DNA of 64,000 nucleotides from Streptomyces parvus (GCF_032121415.1 NZ_CP135079.1:5084001-5148000); one strand, 5' to 3'. Positions 50,801 to 59,142 are shown, numbered from the stretch's first letter. The notes: generated by a model not told the origin, from the letters alone. Numbers and translations are program-made.

Positions 50801-51702
50801 GCTGCGGCGACACCTGGACCGGGCTGCGCAAGCTCCCCGGAGCACCCGAGGGCGCGGACTTCGTGCTCGACGGCTTCACCGTCACCGACCTCGGCCCCGC
50901 CCCGGCGGGCGAGGAGGCCGTCTGCGGCACCCTCGCCGTGGCCGCCGACGCCGAGACCCTGGAGCCCGGAGCCCCGAACACCGTGCGGGCGACCTTCGGC
51001 AACGACGAGGCGAGTGCCGCCACCGGTGTGAAGCTCGCGCTGACCGTGCCCGAGGGCTGGCAGGCCGAGCCGGCGGGCCCGGTCGCCTTCGACTCGGTCG
51101 CGCCGGGCGCGAAGGTCACCGGCAGCTGGCGGGTCACCCCGCCGGTGGACGCCCCCTACGACACGTACGCGCTGGAGGCGAAGGCCACGTACGCCGTCCA
51201 GGGAGCCGGTCGCACGCTGGGCGCGGGTACCTCCGTCCGTACGCTCCCGCCGCCGCCCACGAAGGACGGCTGGGCCGGCGACCTGGACTGGACCGCCGCG
51301 CAGAACGGCTGGGGGCCGGTCGAGCGCGACCGGTCCAACGGGGAGGCCGGGGCCGGGGACGGCGGGCCGCTGAAGATCGGCGGCGTCGTCTACGACAAGG
51401 GCCTGGGCACACACGCCCCGGCGACGATCCGCTACTACCTGGGCGGGAAGTGCACTTCCTTCACCGCCGAGGTGGGGGTGGACGACGTGCAGACGACCCG
51501 GGGGAGTGTCCGGTTCTCGGTCACCGCCGACGGGACGGAGAAAGTGGCGTCGCCCGTCCGGGGGGCGGCGGACCCGGCTTGGAAGCTCACCGCCGACGTC
51601 ACCGGCGCCAAGTACGTCGAGCTGGTCGTCCAGGACGGCGGCGACGGCAACGGCAACGACCACGCCGACTGGGGCAACGCCCGCTTCCACTGCGGAGGTT
51701 GA
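47815..51702 (+). CDS. Secreted GH101 endo-alpha-N-acetylgalactosaminidase with C-terminal binding domains
   Basis: This 1295-residue exported enzyme has a signal peptide to ~residue 31, an N-terminal beta-sandwich region (~45-310) and a GH101 barrel (~320-620). Likely catalytic residues are nucleophile Asp474 (DFLYIDVYYSHGW) and acid/base Glu500 (VGTEWADKFE). Barrel-closing sandwich sequence runs to ~700. CBM-like sandwiches (~700-850, ~860-1030), a NEW3-type domain (~1045-1130) and a C-terminal NPCBM domain (~1150-1295, DKGLGTHAPATIRYYLGGKC) follow. GH101 enzymes release Gal-beta-1,3-GalNAc from mucin-type O-glycoproteins. It shares a divergent, LacI-boxed control region with GH64. AGGGG precedes ATG 47815; an upstream in-frame extension to 47647 lacks a signal peptide. 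Confidence 0.92.
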   Translation: MSPRFPRPGLLAAASAAVLALVGAALPAAANAPSPSAPAGEAKADGPAATGSAVIRSDRLGVAVADDFPRVLSYTDRASGKQLLGSTRPVTAVTLNGTAHPVKLKGAPKITGSAARYTLVFDSLPGVEIDASLTVSGRATTFKVTAVRDTSAFRVGTIDIPGHDLISVGSTESGAATAFTQLDPDSTRTADVFAKVTGETRPDSAPVGASYAILNTGSLAAAIESNSSYDKPSGATGGDDARFWHQARTEEDGTVRVGVRSGQWTYRGEGAPAPESGENLPWAKVVVTPDANGDRAVDWQDGAIAFRSIGVTAPGSEDTAKRVVTHIPFNFASQATHPFLRTLDDVKRISKATDGLGQLAVLKGYGSEGHDSAHPDYGGNYNKRAGGLKDLNTLLKEGGKWGADFGVHVNATESYPEAKAFSEQLVDKTKPGWNWLNQSYYIDQRRDINSGDLAKRFRQLREETDENLDFLYIDVYYSHGWIADKTIQTVQKQGWTVGTEWADKFERASLWSHWANDLDYGGATNKGLNSQIIRFIRNGEKDIWNNHPVLGQSALEDFEGWTGETDWNAFTANIWQKNLPAKYLQQQRIIRWDGNDITFTGGVRGTVEDGRRTFYDRGRKVLSGTDYLLPWDGGKKLYHYSGTGGTSTWEVPGKGAYTLYKLTDNGREKVSTVRPSGGKLTLTATAGQAYVLYPDRAPKESTADWGKGTGLTDPGFNDRELKGWARTGTAVRDTDDQGRNSAELSGTATAALSQAVTGLKPGKRYTASALIEVEPGRSRRTTVSAGGTSVAVERSTVKDHVAASDWHGTFFQRAKATFTAPANGRTTLRIEAAAGSAAKVRADDVRIVENAPATRTGAEAYEDFEAVDQGWGPFLKGDAGGSTDPRTHISQLNAPYTQSGWNGKLIDDVLGGRESLKSHEENTGLVYRTAPWTVPMKDGHRYRIEFAYQSSHAGAYSWAEGYDRIADGKAASTETRATPIGQQRTTGQFSRTLTAGCGDTWTGLRKLPGAPEGADFVLDGFTVTDLGPAPAGEEAVCGTLAVAADAETLEPGAPNTVRATFGNDEASAATGVKLALTVPEGWQAEPAGPVAFDSVAPGAKVTGSWRVTPPVDAPYDTYALEAKATYAVQGAGRTLGAGTSVRTLPPPPTKDGWAGDLDWTAAQNGWGPVERDRSNGEAGAGDGGPLKIGGVVYDKGLGTHAPATIRYYLGGKCTSFTAEVGVDDVQTTRGSVRFSVTADGTEKVASPVRGAADPAWKLTADVTGAKYVELVVQDGGDGNGNDHADWGNARFHCGG

Positions 51703-51764
51703 CCCCGGCAGGACGGCCGCCCGGGGCGCGGTGGACGGCGGGGGGCCGCCCTGCGCCATACTGT

Positions 51765-51782
51765 GGGGGCCTTCGGGCCCCC
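51765..51782 (+). terminator. Short hairpin after the GH101 gene
   Basis: A seven-base stem GGGGGCC/GGCCCCC (51765-51771, 51776-51782) closed by a stable TTCG loop lies 62 bp after the GH101 stop. Confidence 0.5.
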
Positions 51783-51815
51783 TCAGGGGCGTGTGGTCCA
51801 CCGCACACGCTTCAC

Positions 51816-51832
51816 TTGTGGAGTCTCCACAA
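51816..51832. promoter_or_regulatory. Perfect dyad TTGTGGAG-T-CTCCACAA upstream of accB
   Basis: Eight-base arms around a single central base lie 132 bp before the accB start, in the 262-bp gap 51703-51964. The symmetry and AT-rich ends look like a dimeric repressor site. I cannot name the regulator. No leader peptide is evident in the rest of the gap. Confidence 0.5.
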
Positions 51833-51964
51833 CCGGAGTCGGCGTTTCGCTGGGGGATCGCGTGCGCGGCGGCATGGTTCTGTTCACTCCCACCACGAAA
51901 CAGGGCAGGAGACTGTACGGAGTCGACGGCGCCATTTCTGGGTCGGGGTTCGTAGGGTCGATGC

Positions 51965-53548
51965 ATGACCGTTGTGGACGAAACCCAGGGTGAGCCGACC
52001 GACGCCCGAGGCCGGGTGGCCGAACTGCTGGCCCTGCGCGAGCAGGCGCGGCGCGGACCGAGCGAGCGGGCGACCGAGGCGCAGCACGCCAAGGGCAAGC
52101 TGACCGCCCGGGAGCGGATCGAGCTGCTGCTGGACGCGGGTTCGTTCAAGGAGGTCGAGCAGCTCCGCCGGCACCGGGCCACCGGGTTCGGCCTGGAGGC
52201 CAAGAAGCCCTACACCGACGGTGTCATCACCGGCTGGGGCACGGTCGAGGGCCGCACGGTCTTCGTCTACGCGCACGACTTCCGCATCTTCGGCGGGGCG
52301 CTGGGCGAGGCCCACGCCACGAAGATCCACAAGATCATGGACATGGCCATCTCGGCCGGCGCCCCGCTGGTGTCGCTGAACGACGGCGCCGGCGCCCGTA
52401 TCCAGGAGGGCGTCTCGGCGCTCGCCGGCTACGGCGGCATCTTCCAGCGCAACACGCGCGCCTCCGGTGTCATCCCGCAGATCAGCGTGATGCTCGGCCC
52501 GTGCGCGGGCGGCGCGGCGTACAGCCCGGCGCTCACCGACTTCGTCTTCATGGTCCGTGAGACCTCGCAGATGTTCATCACCGGACCGGACGTCGTGAAG
52601 GCGGTCACCGGCGAGGAGATCACCCAGAACGGCCTCGGCGGCGCGGACGTGCACGCCGAGACCTCGGGCGTCGCCCACTTCGCGTACGACGACGAGGAGA
52701 CCTGCATCGCCGAGGTCCGCTACCTCATCGGGATGCTCCCCTCCAACAACCGCGAGAACCCGCCGACCGTGGAGAGCGACGACCCCGCCGACCGGCGCGG
52801 CGACGTGCTGCTCGACCTGGTCCCGGCCGACGGCAACCGCCCGTACGACATGCACAAGGTGATCGAGGAGCTCGTCGACGACGGCGACTACCTGGAGATC
52901 CACGAGCGCTGGGCCCGCAACATCGTCTGCGCCCTGGCCCGCATGGACGGCCAGGTCGTCGGCATCGTCGCCAACCAGCCGCAGTCGCTGGCCGGGGTCC
53001 TGGACATCGAGGCGTCCGAGAAGGCCGCGCGCTTCGTCCAGATGTGCGACGCTTTCAACATCCCGATCATCACCCTTCTGGACGTTCCCGGCTTCCTGCC
53101 GGGTGTCGACCAGGAGCACGGTGGGATCATCCGCCACGGCGCGAAGCTCCTGTACGCCTACTGCAACGCCACCGTGCCGCGGATCTCGCTGATCCTGCGG
53201 AAGGCCTACGGAGGCGCGTACATCGTCATGGACAGCCAGTCCATCGGGGCCGACCTCACCTACGCCTGGCCCACCAACGAGATCGCGGTGATGGGCGCCG
53301 AGGGCGCGGCCAACGTCATCTTCCGCCGCCAGATCGCGGACGCCGAGGACCCCGAGGCCATGCGCGCCCGCATGGTCAAGGAGTACAAGGCCGAGCTGAT
53401 GCACCCCTACTACGCGGCCGAGCGCGGCCTGGTCGACGACGTGATCGACCCCGCCGAGACCCGCGAGGTGCTCATCGCCTCGCTCGCCATGCTCCGCAAC
53501 AAGCACGCCGACCTGCCGTCCCGCAAGCACGGCAACCCCCCGCAGTAG
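51965..53548 (+). CDS. accB: Acyl-CoA carboxylase beta (carboxyltransferase) subunit
   Basis: This 527-residue carboxyltransferase moves CO2 from a biotinylated alpha subunit to acetyl- or propionyl-CoA. It makes malonyl- or methylmalonyl-CoA for fatty acids and polyketides. Both crotonase-like halves are seen: oxyanion-hole glycines in PCAGGAAYSPAL (~residue 180) and in RKAYGGAYIVMDSQSIGADL (~residue 413). The acyl-pocket position known as 422 in S. coelicolor PccB (Asp) is here Ile420, the AccB-type residue. That points to relaxed acetyl/propionyl use (family knowledge). The epsilon subunit gene accE follows after 68 bp. Confidence 0.93.
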   Translation: MTVVDETQGEPTDARGRVAELLALREQARRGPSERATEAQHAKGKLTARERIELLLDAGSFKEVEQLRRHRATGFGLEAKKPYTDGVITGWGTVEGRTVFVYAHDFRIFGGALGEAHATKIHKIMDMAISAGAPLVSLNDGAGARIQEGVSALAGYGGIFQRNTRASGVIPQISVMLGPCAGGAAYSPALTDFVFMVRETSQMFITGPDVVKAVTGEEITQNGLGGADVHAETSGVAHFAYDDEETCIAEVRYLIGMLPSNNRENPPTVESDDPADRRGDVLLDLVPADGNRPYDMHKVIEELVDDGDYLEIHERWARNIVCALARMDGQVVGIVANQPQSLAGVLDIEASEKAARFVQMCDAFNIPIITLLDVPGFLPGVDQEHGGIIRHGAKLLYAYCNATVPRISLILRKAYGGAYIVMDSQSIGADLTYAWPTNEIAVMGAEGAANVIFRRQIADAEDPEAMRARMVKEYKAELMHPYYAAERGLVDDVIDPAETREVLIASLAMLRNKHADLPSRKHGNPPQ

Positions 53549-53616
53549 TCGCCCGGCAGCGGCGCGATCCGCCGCACGGTCCACGACATCCTGCCGAGAA
53601 GACGGAGACACCCGCC

Positions 53617-53820
53617 ATGAGCCCCACCCCCGCCGAGTCCGTCCTGCGCGTCGAGAAGGGCCACGCGGCCCCCGAGGAGCTGGCGGCCATCACCGCCGTC
53701 CTGATGGCCCGTGCCGCGGCCCAGCCGGCCGTCCCCGCCCACCGGGGCCGTGACACCGCCGGCTGGCGCCGCCTGGAGCGCACGCCGGGCTTCCGCGCCC
53801 CGCACAGCTGGCAGGGCTGA
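53617..53820 (+). CDS. accE: Acyl-CoA carboxylase epsilon subunit
   Basis: This 67-residue protein has the conserved actinobacterial epsilon-subunit helix VEKGHAAPEELAAITAVLMA (residues ~12-31) and ends in PGFRAPHSWQG, with the usual Trp near the C-terminus. Epsilon subunits bind the beta subunit and stimulate carboxylase activity. GAAGACGGAG precedes the ATG at 53617. The pairing directly behind accB matches the S. coelicolor accB-accE operon as I recall it. A strong terminator follows. Confidence 0.9.
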   Translation: MSPTPAESVLRVEKGHAAPEELAAITAVLMARAAAQPAVPAHRGRDTAGWRRLERTPGFRAPHSWQG

Positions 53821-53846
53821 CCACCCCGCCATCGCGCCTCAGGCTC

Positions 53847-53894
53847 TACGAGAAGGGCCCCGCACTCCTTCAGGAGTGCGGGGCCCTTCTCGTA
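53847..53894. terminator. Strong bidirectional terminator between accE and cvnD
   Basis: Twenty-two-base perfect arms (53847-53868, 53873-53894) close on TTCA. It lies between the plus-strand accE stop (53820) and the minus-strand cvnD stop (53910). Confidence 0.9.
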
Positions 53895-53909
53895 CGACCG
53901 GCGGGTGTC

Positions 53910-54491
53910 CTAGCGCAGGCGCGCCATCAGGGCGTGCTCGACCAGGGTGATGAGCGCGCTCTTGGCGTCCGCGCGGTGGCGGGCGTCCGTCGTCAGGATC
54001 GGGGTGTCCGGCCCGATCTGGAGCGCTTCGCGGACCTCGTCGGGGGTGTAGGGCTGGTGTCCGTCGAAGCCGTTGAGGGCGATGACGAAGGGGAGGCCGC
54101 TGTTCTCGAAGTAGTCGACGGCGGGGAAGCAGTCGGCGAGACGGCGGGTGTCGACGAGGACGACGGCGCCGATGGCGCCGCGGACCAGGTCGTCCCACAT
54201 GAACCAGAAGCGGTCCTGCCCGGGCGTACCGAACAGGTACAGGATCAGGTCCTGGTCGAGCGTGATGCGGCCGAAGTCCATGGCGACGGTGGTCGTCGTC
54301 TTGTCCCCGGTGTGGGTCAGATCGTCGATGCCCGCCGAGGCGGACGTCATCACGGCTTCGGTGCGCAGCGGGTTGATCTCCGAGACGGCACCGACAAACG
54401 TGGTCTTACCCACGCCGAAGCCCCCTGCCACCACGATCTTCGCCGAGGTAGTGGAGCGGGCCGCTCCGCCGCTAGAGCTTGCGAAGTCCAC
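53910..54491 (-). CDS. cvnD2: Conservon CvnD GTPase (first conservon, cvn2-like)
   Basis: This 193-residue Ras/MglA-like small GTPase of the Streptomyces conservons has P-loop VVAGGFGVGKTTFVGAVSEI (~residue 20), switch-II FGTPGQDRFWFMWDDLVRGA (~residue 87) and base-recognition ALNGFDGHQPY (~residue 138, where NKxD is changed to NGFD). It works at the membrane with CvnA, CvnB and CvnC as a G-protein-coupled-like complex. Its start overlaps the end of cvnC by 20 bases. It is almost identical to the cvnD at 59234-59815, with a 257-bp stretch of complete DNA identity. Confidence 0.93.
   Translation of the reverse strand: MDFASSSGGAARSTTSAKIVVAGGFGVGKTTFVGAVSEINPLRTEAVMTSASAGIDDLTHTGDKTTTTVAMDFGRITLDQDLILYLFGTPGQDRFWFMWDDLVRGAIGAVVLVDTRRLADCFPAVDYFENSGLPFVIALNGFDGHQPYTPDEVREALQIGPDTPILTTDARHRADAKSALITLVEHALMARLR
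54010..54266 (-). repeat. 257-bp segment identical to 59334-59590 (cvnD copy 1)
   Basis: Every base matches the partner, including third codon positions, while flanking cvnD sequence differs mainly at synonymous sites. The constant offset is 5324 bp and both copies have the same orientation. This suggests recent gene conversion between the two cvnD genes. Confidence 0.9.
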
Positions 54492-55116
54492 TGAGCACCC
54501 TTTCGAGCAGTGTCACATCTGGCTGGCCGCCGGCGGCCTCGTCGCCGCCGGGCTGATGGATAGCGACGAGTCCGGCCTCGGCCAGGTCGGCGACGAGGAT
54601 CCGGGCAACGCCGAGGGGGATCGAGAGAAGGGCCGAGATCTCGGCGACCGACTTGATCTCGATGCAGAGCCGGCAGATCCGCTGATGCTCGGGCAACTGC
54701 CCTTGCAGCCGGGCCGGATCGGCCGTCGTGCTGACCAGTGCCTCGATGGCGAGCTGGTAACGCGGTCGGGTCCGGCCGCCGGTCATGGCGTACGGACGGA
54801 CCAGCGGGTTGTGCGCGGCGGGCTGGTCGGGCTCGGGGGCCCGTCGCTGCTGCACCGGCTGGATGCGCGGCTGCTGGGACGTGTCGTACCGCTGCTGCGG
54901 TTGCTGCGGCCACCCCGGCCACGGCTGCTGCTGGGGCCACTCGGGCTCCGGGCCGCCAGGAGCACCCTGCTGCTGGTGCTCCTGCTGCTGATATGGCTGA
55001 TACTGCCCGGGTCCTTGACCGCCGGGTGCGGCAGGGAAGCCGAAACGGTTGTCACCGTGCTCACCCGGAACCCTCTGGTCACCGTTGTATGGGTGCCCGC
55101 CTGTGGGTGCTGCCAC
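54472..55116 (-). CDS. cvnC2: Conservon CvnC (DUF742 protein)
   Basis: The GTG at 55116 follows GGAGGAAGC and gives 214 residues; an upstream in-frame GTG at 55164 lacks such a site. The first ~95 residues are Pro/Gln/Gly-rich and disordered. The DUF742 winged-helix domain follows (LVRPYAMTGGRTRPRYQLAI, EHQRICRLCIEIKSVAEISA, LGVARILVADLAEAGLVAIH, TLLERVLSGLRKL). It overlaps cvnD by 20 bases, so the two are translationally coupled. The long Gln-rich tail is much larger than in the neighbouring conservon copy. Confidence 0.92.
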   Translation of the reverse strand: MAAPTGGHPYNGDQRVPGEHGDNRFGFPAAPGGQGPGQYQPYQQQEHQQQGAPGGPEPEWPQQQPWPGWPQQPQQRYDTSQQPRIQPVQQRRAPEPDQPAAHNPLVRPYAMTGGRTRPRYQLAIEALVSTTADPARLQGQLPEHQRICRLCIEIKSVAEISALLSIPLGVARILVADLAEAGLVAIHQPGGDEAAGGQPDVTLLERVLSGLRKL

Positions 55117-55206
55117 GCTTCCTCCTCCGACTGCCGGTCGCCGATCCCAGTGGGGCCGCGCCACCGCACTTTATGGCGCGGTGGCGAGAAACGCACTGTC
55201 TGTCTA

Positions 55207-55629
55207 CTAGTTAAGAAGACTTCCCTGAAGTTCGGCGCGGAGGTCAGGAGTCAGGACACTGCCCGCGCGGTCCACCAGAAGGGCCATTTCGTACCCAACC
55301 AGACCGATATCGGCGTCCGGGTGGGCCAGGACGGCGAGCGAGGATCCGTCGGAGATGGACATGATGAAGAGGAATCCCCGCTCCATCTCCACAACGGTCT
55401 GATTCACGGCGCCGCCCTCGAAGATCCGCGAGGCGCCCGCGGTCAGCGACGTCAGACCGGAGGCGACGGCCGCCAGCTGGTCGGCGCGGTCGCGCGGGAA
55501 GCCTTCGGACATCGCCAGCAGGAGTCCGTCGGCGGAGACCACCACCGTGTGCGACACCCCGGGGGTGTTGTCCACGAAGTTGGTGATCAACCAGTTGAGA
55601 TTCTGCGCCGCCTGGCTCATCGGGCTCAC
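55207..55629 (-). CDS. cvnB2: Conservon CvnB (roadblock/LC7 protein)
   Basis: This 140-residue protein has a roadblock/LC7 fold (LNWLITNFVDNTPGVSHTVV, AVASGLTSLTAGASRIFEGG, GFLFIMSISDGSSLAVLAHP). Such proteins act as partners or GTPase-activating factors of MglA-like GTPases, here CvnD. The GTG at 55629 lies one base after the cvnA stop, with AGGAG inside the end of cvnA; ATG at 55620 is an alternative. It is about 95% identical to the CvnB at 60339, differing mainly at a few residues (NQ/SQ, FIM/FLM, SLLN/SLLH). Confidence 0.94.
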   Translation of the reverse strand: MSPMSQAAQNLNWLITNFVDNTPGVSHTVVVSADGLLLAMSEGFPRDRADQLAAVASGLTSLTAGASRIFEGGAVNQTVVEMERGFLFIMSISDGSSLAVLAHPDADIGLVGYEMALLVDRAGSVLTPDLRAELQGSLLN

Positions 55630-55630
55630 A

Positions 55631-58600
55631 CTAACGCTCCTGGTTGTAGGTGGTACTGGTGTCCGACCCCGCGCTGCGTCCTCGCTGGACCCCTCGCCGC
55701 AGGTTGCTCAACCTGCCGCGGACGTCCTCGGGGGCGCGGGAGACCTGTGGGCCGCCCTGCTGGGTCTGCTCCGCCGTGCCCTCGACCAGGTTGGCCTTGG
55801 GCACGCGCCGGGGGAGACCGGAGGGGGTGATTCCGCCCGCCTTCGGCTCACGGAGCTTCTCGGCCCGCTCCCAGCGCTCGTCGTTCGTCGAGCGCCAGTC
55901 GTCGGAGCCGTCCCCGTCCGTCTGCGGGTCCTGCCGCTGTTCCTGCTGCGGGCGGGGCCGCTGGGCCGCAGCGGGCTGGTCGTCGCCGCGGCCGCCGGGG
56001 CCGGGCTGCCAGTGCTGCTGACCGCCGCGGCGCGGCAGACCGGCTTCGGTCAGCTCGTGGCCGACGTTCGGGGTGGGTCCCGGACGGTCGAAGCCTACGC
56101 GCTCCGAAGGCTCCGCGGGCGTGCTCGGAACAGATTCCGGTTCGGCCGGAGCGATCGGCTCATAACCACTCCGGAAACCGTTCTGGACAGGCCAATCATC
56201 CTGGTGGGACTGGTCCGCCGAGGCCGCGTACGCGTCGGAGTACTGACCCTGCCCGGCGTCCGGAACGGCATATGCCGATTCCGTGTAGCCGTCCTGCGGG
56301 TGCTGCTGCGCCTGCTGGTCCTGCGGGTAGCCGTCCCCGGCGCCGTACTGCTCCTGCTCGTACGACCCCTGGTACTGCTGCTGCGGCTGCTGCCCGTACT
56401 CGTCCTGGCCGTACTGCTCTTCGGCGTAGCCCTGCTGCGGCTGCTGCTGGTCGCCGTACGGGGCGCCCGCGTACGGCTCCGGTGCGTAGCCCTGCTGTTC
56501 CCGGGTGTTGTCCGCGTAGGGGCCGCCGACGCCGGTCTGGGCCTCCAGGGCCGCCCTGCGCTCCTCACGCATCAACGAACGGTTGACCGGGTCCAGCTGA
56601 CCCGGGTCCGCCGGGGGCTCGTAGCGCGAGTCGTCGAAGCCGAGCTCCGCCGCCGTGCGCATCGGGGCCTGCTGCGGAGCCGGATCGAAGGCCGACTGCT
56701 GCTGCTCGGGGATGATCGAGGAGACGGTGAAGTCGTCCTGGCCGCCCTGCGGACCGCCACCGCCACCGTGGGTGATGGCGTCCGGCAGCATGACCAGCGA
56801 GGTGGTCCCGGCCTGCTCGCCCGAGGGGCGCAGCTGGACCCGGATCCCGTGCCGGTCGGCCAGCCGGCCGACCACGAACAGGCCCATGCGCTGGGACACC
56901 GCGGCGTCCACGGTCGGCGGGTTGGCCAGCTTGTGGTTGATGTCGGCGAAGTCCTCGGCGGTGAGGCCGATGCCCTTGTCGTGGATCTCGACCATGACCC
57001 GGCCGTCGGGCAGCCGGGTCGCGGTGACCCTGACCTTGGTCTGCGGCGAGGAGAACGTGGTGGCGTTCTCCAGCAGCTCGGCAAGCAGATGCACGAGGTC
57101 GGTCACGGCCTGGCCGTGGATCTCGCTCTCCGGCACACCGGTCAGCTGGATGCGCTCGTAGGACTCCACCTCGGAGGAGGCGGCACGTAGGACGTCCACC
57201 AGCGGCACCGGCTGGTTCCAGCGGCGGCCCGGTTCCTCGCCCGCGAGGACGAGGAGGTTCTCGCCGTTGCGGCGCATACGGGTCGCCAGGTGGTCCAGCT
57301 TGAAGAGGCTCTCCAGCTGGTCCGGGTCGGCCTCGTTGTTCTCCAGGCTGGTGATCAGGGTCAGCTGGCCCTCGATGAGCGACTGGTTGCGGCGCGAGAG
57401 GTTCGTGAAGATCGCATTGACGTTGCCCCGCAGCATGGCCTGCTCGGCGGCGAGCCGGACGGCCTCGCGGTGCACCTGGTCGAAGGCGCGGGCGACCTCG
57501 CCGATCTCGTCCTGCGTGGTGATCGGGATCGGCTGCACCCGGGTGTCGACCCGGCCCGGGTCGGTACGCGAGAGCTGGTCGACGAGGGAGGGCAGGCGCT
57601 GCTCGGCGATGGAGAAGGCGGCGGTACGCAGCTGGCGCATCGAGCGGCTCATCTGGCGGGCCATGAGCCCGGCCAGGATGAACGCGGCCAGCAGCGCGAT
57701 GACGACGATGAGGCCGTTGACGATGGCGTCGGTCTTGGCGTCGGAGGAGATGCTCGCGGCCTCGTCCACCGCCTTGGTGACCAGCTCGTCCTCGACGGTG
57801 GAGTACCCCTCGAACTTCGCGGTCGCGGCGGCCATCCAGGTCTCGGGCGTGATGCCCTTCTTGGCCAGCTCCGCGGGGTCCTGCCCCTTGCCGATCTCCT
57901 GGGCCATGCCGTCGAAGACCGAGCCGTCGATGCTCGGCGGCGCCACGAAGGGCTTGCCGGCGGCCTCGGCCTGCTCCTTGGCGGCCTTCAGCTGCTTGGC
58001 ACCCTCGGCGGCCTTGCCGGTCATGACCTGCTTGAGGCGGTCGACGTCGGCCTGGGTACCACCGGAGTTGAACTCGCCGAGCGCGATCTGTTCCAGGTAG
58101 TTGTACGAGCCGAAGGCCTTGACCTGGGCGTCGTAGGTGCCGGGCTTCTTGCTCGGGCGCACCAGAAGGTGCATGCCGATCGAGCGCTGAAGCGATTCTG
58201 CAGCCTTGGACAGCTCGATCGCGTAGACCGTACGGCCGTAACTGGTGATGTTGCCGGTGCCGAGGCCGAGCTCGTTGGAGAACTCCATCAGCGAGTGCTG
58301 GACCTGTACGTAGCCCTCTTCGGTCTTCACCGGGTCCAGGGCCTGCGAATAGGCGGCCTTGCGCAGCTCGGGAAGCTTGGGCTCCTCCCCCTTGAACAGC
58401 TTCAGGCGGCGCTCCAGGCCGGGCTTGGACGGCATGTCCTTCACCGCGGCGTCGAACTTCCGCGCGGCGTCGTCCGTGGTCGCCCGGGTCTGCTCGACCA
58501 CATCGGCGTCACGGTCGCCCGAGAGCAGCGGCTGGGCGGTGAGGTCCCGCTCGTTCAGCAGCGCCTGCCCGTAGTCGGACGCGGCGCGCACGACGACGGC

Positions 58601-58870
58601 GATCTTCTCGGCCTCCTGTGCCTCGCCCCACGTGTCGATGGAGCCCTTCACCTGGAAACCGCCCATGACCAGGCCGACCAGGACCGGGATCAGGAGGATG
58701 GCGTTGAGCCGGGTGGCCACCCGCCAGTTGCGCGGGGACAGCCGACTGGTGCTGCCACCACCCGCGGACTCGGTGCCGGACGCATTCGCAGGGGACGCCA
58801 CAGCGCGCGGCGGCGGGGTGAAGTTGCCCCGCTCGGGCTGCGCCGCGGAGCCCTCGTTGCTTCGCCTCAC
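55631..58870 (-). CDS. cvnA2: Conservon CvnA sensor-kinase-like membrane protein
   Basis: Starting at GTG 58870 (GAGAGG upstream) it has 1079 residues; an open frame reaches 58987 but lacks a ribosome site. Order: disordered N-terminus (~50), membrane helix (~58-75, ATRLNAILLIPVLVGLVMGG), a large extracytoplasmic nitrate/nitrite-sensor-like helical domain (~80-395), a second membrane helix (~400-422), HAMP, a dimerisation segment with KLDHLATRMRRN, an HATPase domain (N-box LLAELLENATTF, G1 HDKGIGLT, G2 RMGLFVVGRLA) and a ~360-residue Gln/Tyr/Pro-rich tail. It probably relays a signal to CvnB-C-D rather than to a response regulator. Confidence 0.92.
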   Translation of the reverse strand: MRRSNEGSAAQPERGNFTPPPRAVASPANASGTESAGGGSTSRLSPRNWRVATRLNAILLIPVLVGLVMGGFQVKGSIDTWGEAQEAEKIAVVVRAASDYGQALLNERDLTAQPLLSGDRDADVVEQTRATTDDAARKFDAAVKDMPSKPGLERRLKLFKGEEPKLPELRKAAYSQALDPVKTEEGYVQVQHSLMEFSNELGLGTGNITSYGRTVYAIELSKAAESLQRSIGMHLLVRPSKKPGTYDAQVKAFGSYNYLEQIALGEFNSGGTQADVDRLKQVMTGKAAEGAKQLKAAKEQAEAAGKPFVAPPSIDGSVFDGMAQEIGKGQDPAELAKKGITPETWMAAATAKFEGYSTVEDELVTKAVDEAASISSDAKTDAIVNGLIVVIALLAAFILAGLMARQMSRSMRQLRTAAFSIAEQRLPSLVDQLSRTDPGRVDTRVQPIPITTQDEIGEVARAFDQVHREAVRLAAEQAMLRGNVNAIFTNLSRRNQSLIEGQLTLITSLENNEADPDQLESLFKLDHLATRMRRNGENLLVLAGEEPGRRWNQPVPLVDVLRAASSEVESYERIQLTGVPESEIHGQAVTDLVHLLAELLENATTFSSPQTKVRVTATRLPDGRVMVEIHDKGIGLTAEDFADINHKLANPPTVDAAVSQRMGLFVVGRLADRHGIRVQLRPSGEQAGTTSLVMLPDAITHGGGGGPQGGQDDFTVSSIIPEQQQSAFDPAPQQAPMRTAAELGFDDSRYEPPADPGQLDPVNRSLMREERRAALEAQTGVGGPYADNTREQQGYAPEPYAGAPYGDQQQPQQGYAEEQYGQDEYGQQPQQQYQGSYEQEQYGAGDGYPQDQQAQQHPQDGYTESAYAVPDAGQGQYSDAYAASADQSHQDDWPVQNGFRSGYEPIAPAEPESVPSTPAEPSERVGFDRPGPTPNVGHELTEAGLPRRGGQQHWQPGPGGRGDDQPAAAQRPRPQQEQRQDPQTDGDGSDDWRSTNDERWERAEKLREPKAGGITPSGLPRRVPKANLVEGTAEQTQQGGPQVSRAPEDVRGRLSNLRRGVQRGRSAGSDTSTTYNQER

Positions 58871-59042
58871 TCGACCAACAACCTCTCGGCGTCGGCACCT
58901 ACGCTGTGCCGGATTATTTCGTTCAGGGCCCGTACTACTGGGGAGTTCGTCGAATTGCAGCACGGGGACCGGTCCCGTTCCAAACACTCGGAATCACGCA
59001 TTCCGAGTGGCCCAGACCTCAGATAAATCGGGCATAAAGAGC

Positions 59043-59066
59043 GAGCCCCGCCAAAAGGCGGGGCTC
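59043..59066 (-). terminator. Small perfect hairpin between the conservons
   Basis: Ten-base arms GAGCCCCGCC/GGCGGGGCTC with an AAAA (TTTT on the minus strand) loop, followed on the minus strand by GCTCTTTA. It fits as a terminator of the upstream conservon, located 168 bp past its cvnD stop. Confidence 0.6.
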
Positions 59067-59142
59067 ATGTGAGCGCAGTGGCACCGAATGGATGCATCGG
59101 GTGGCGGCGTGGAGTCAATTCTCTGTCGAAACGTTATGAACA

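Noticed and set aside
47806..52203. 1465-codon open frame on the minus strand opposite GH101
   Set aside because: Same reason: repetitive Gly/Val/Arg-rich translation with no motif, fully covered by a well-supported GH101 gene.
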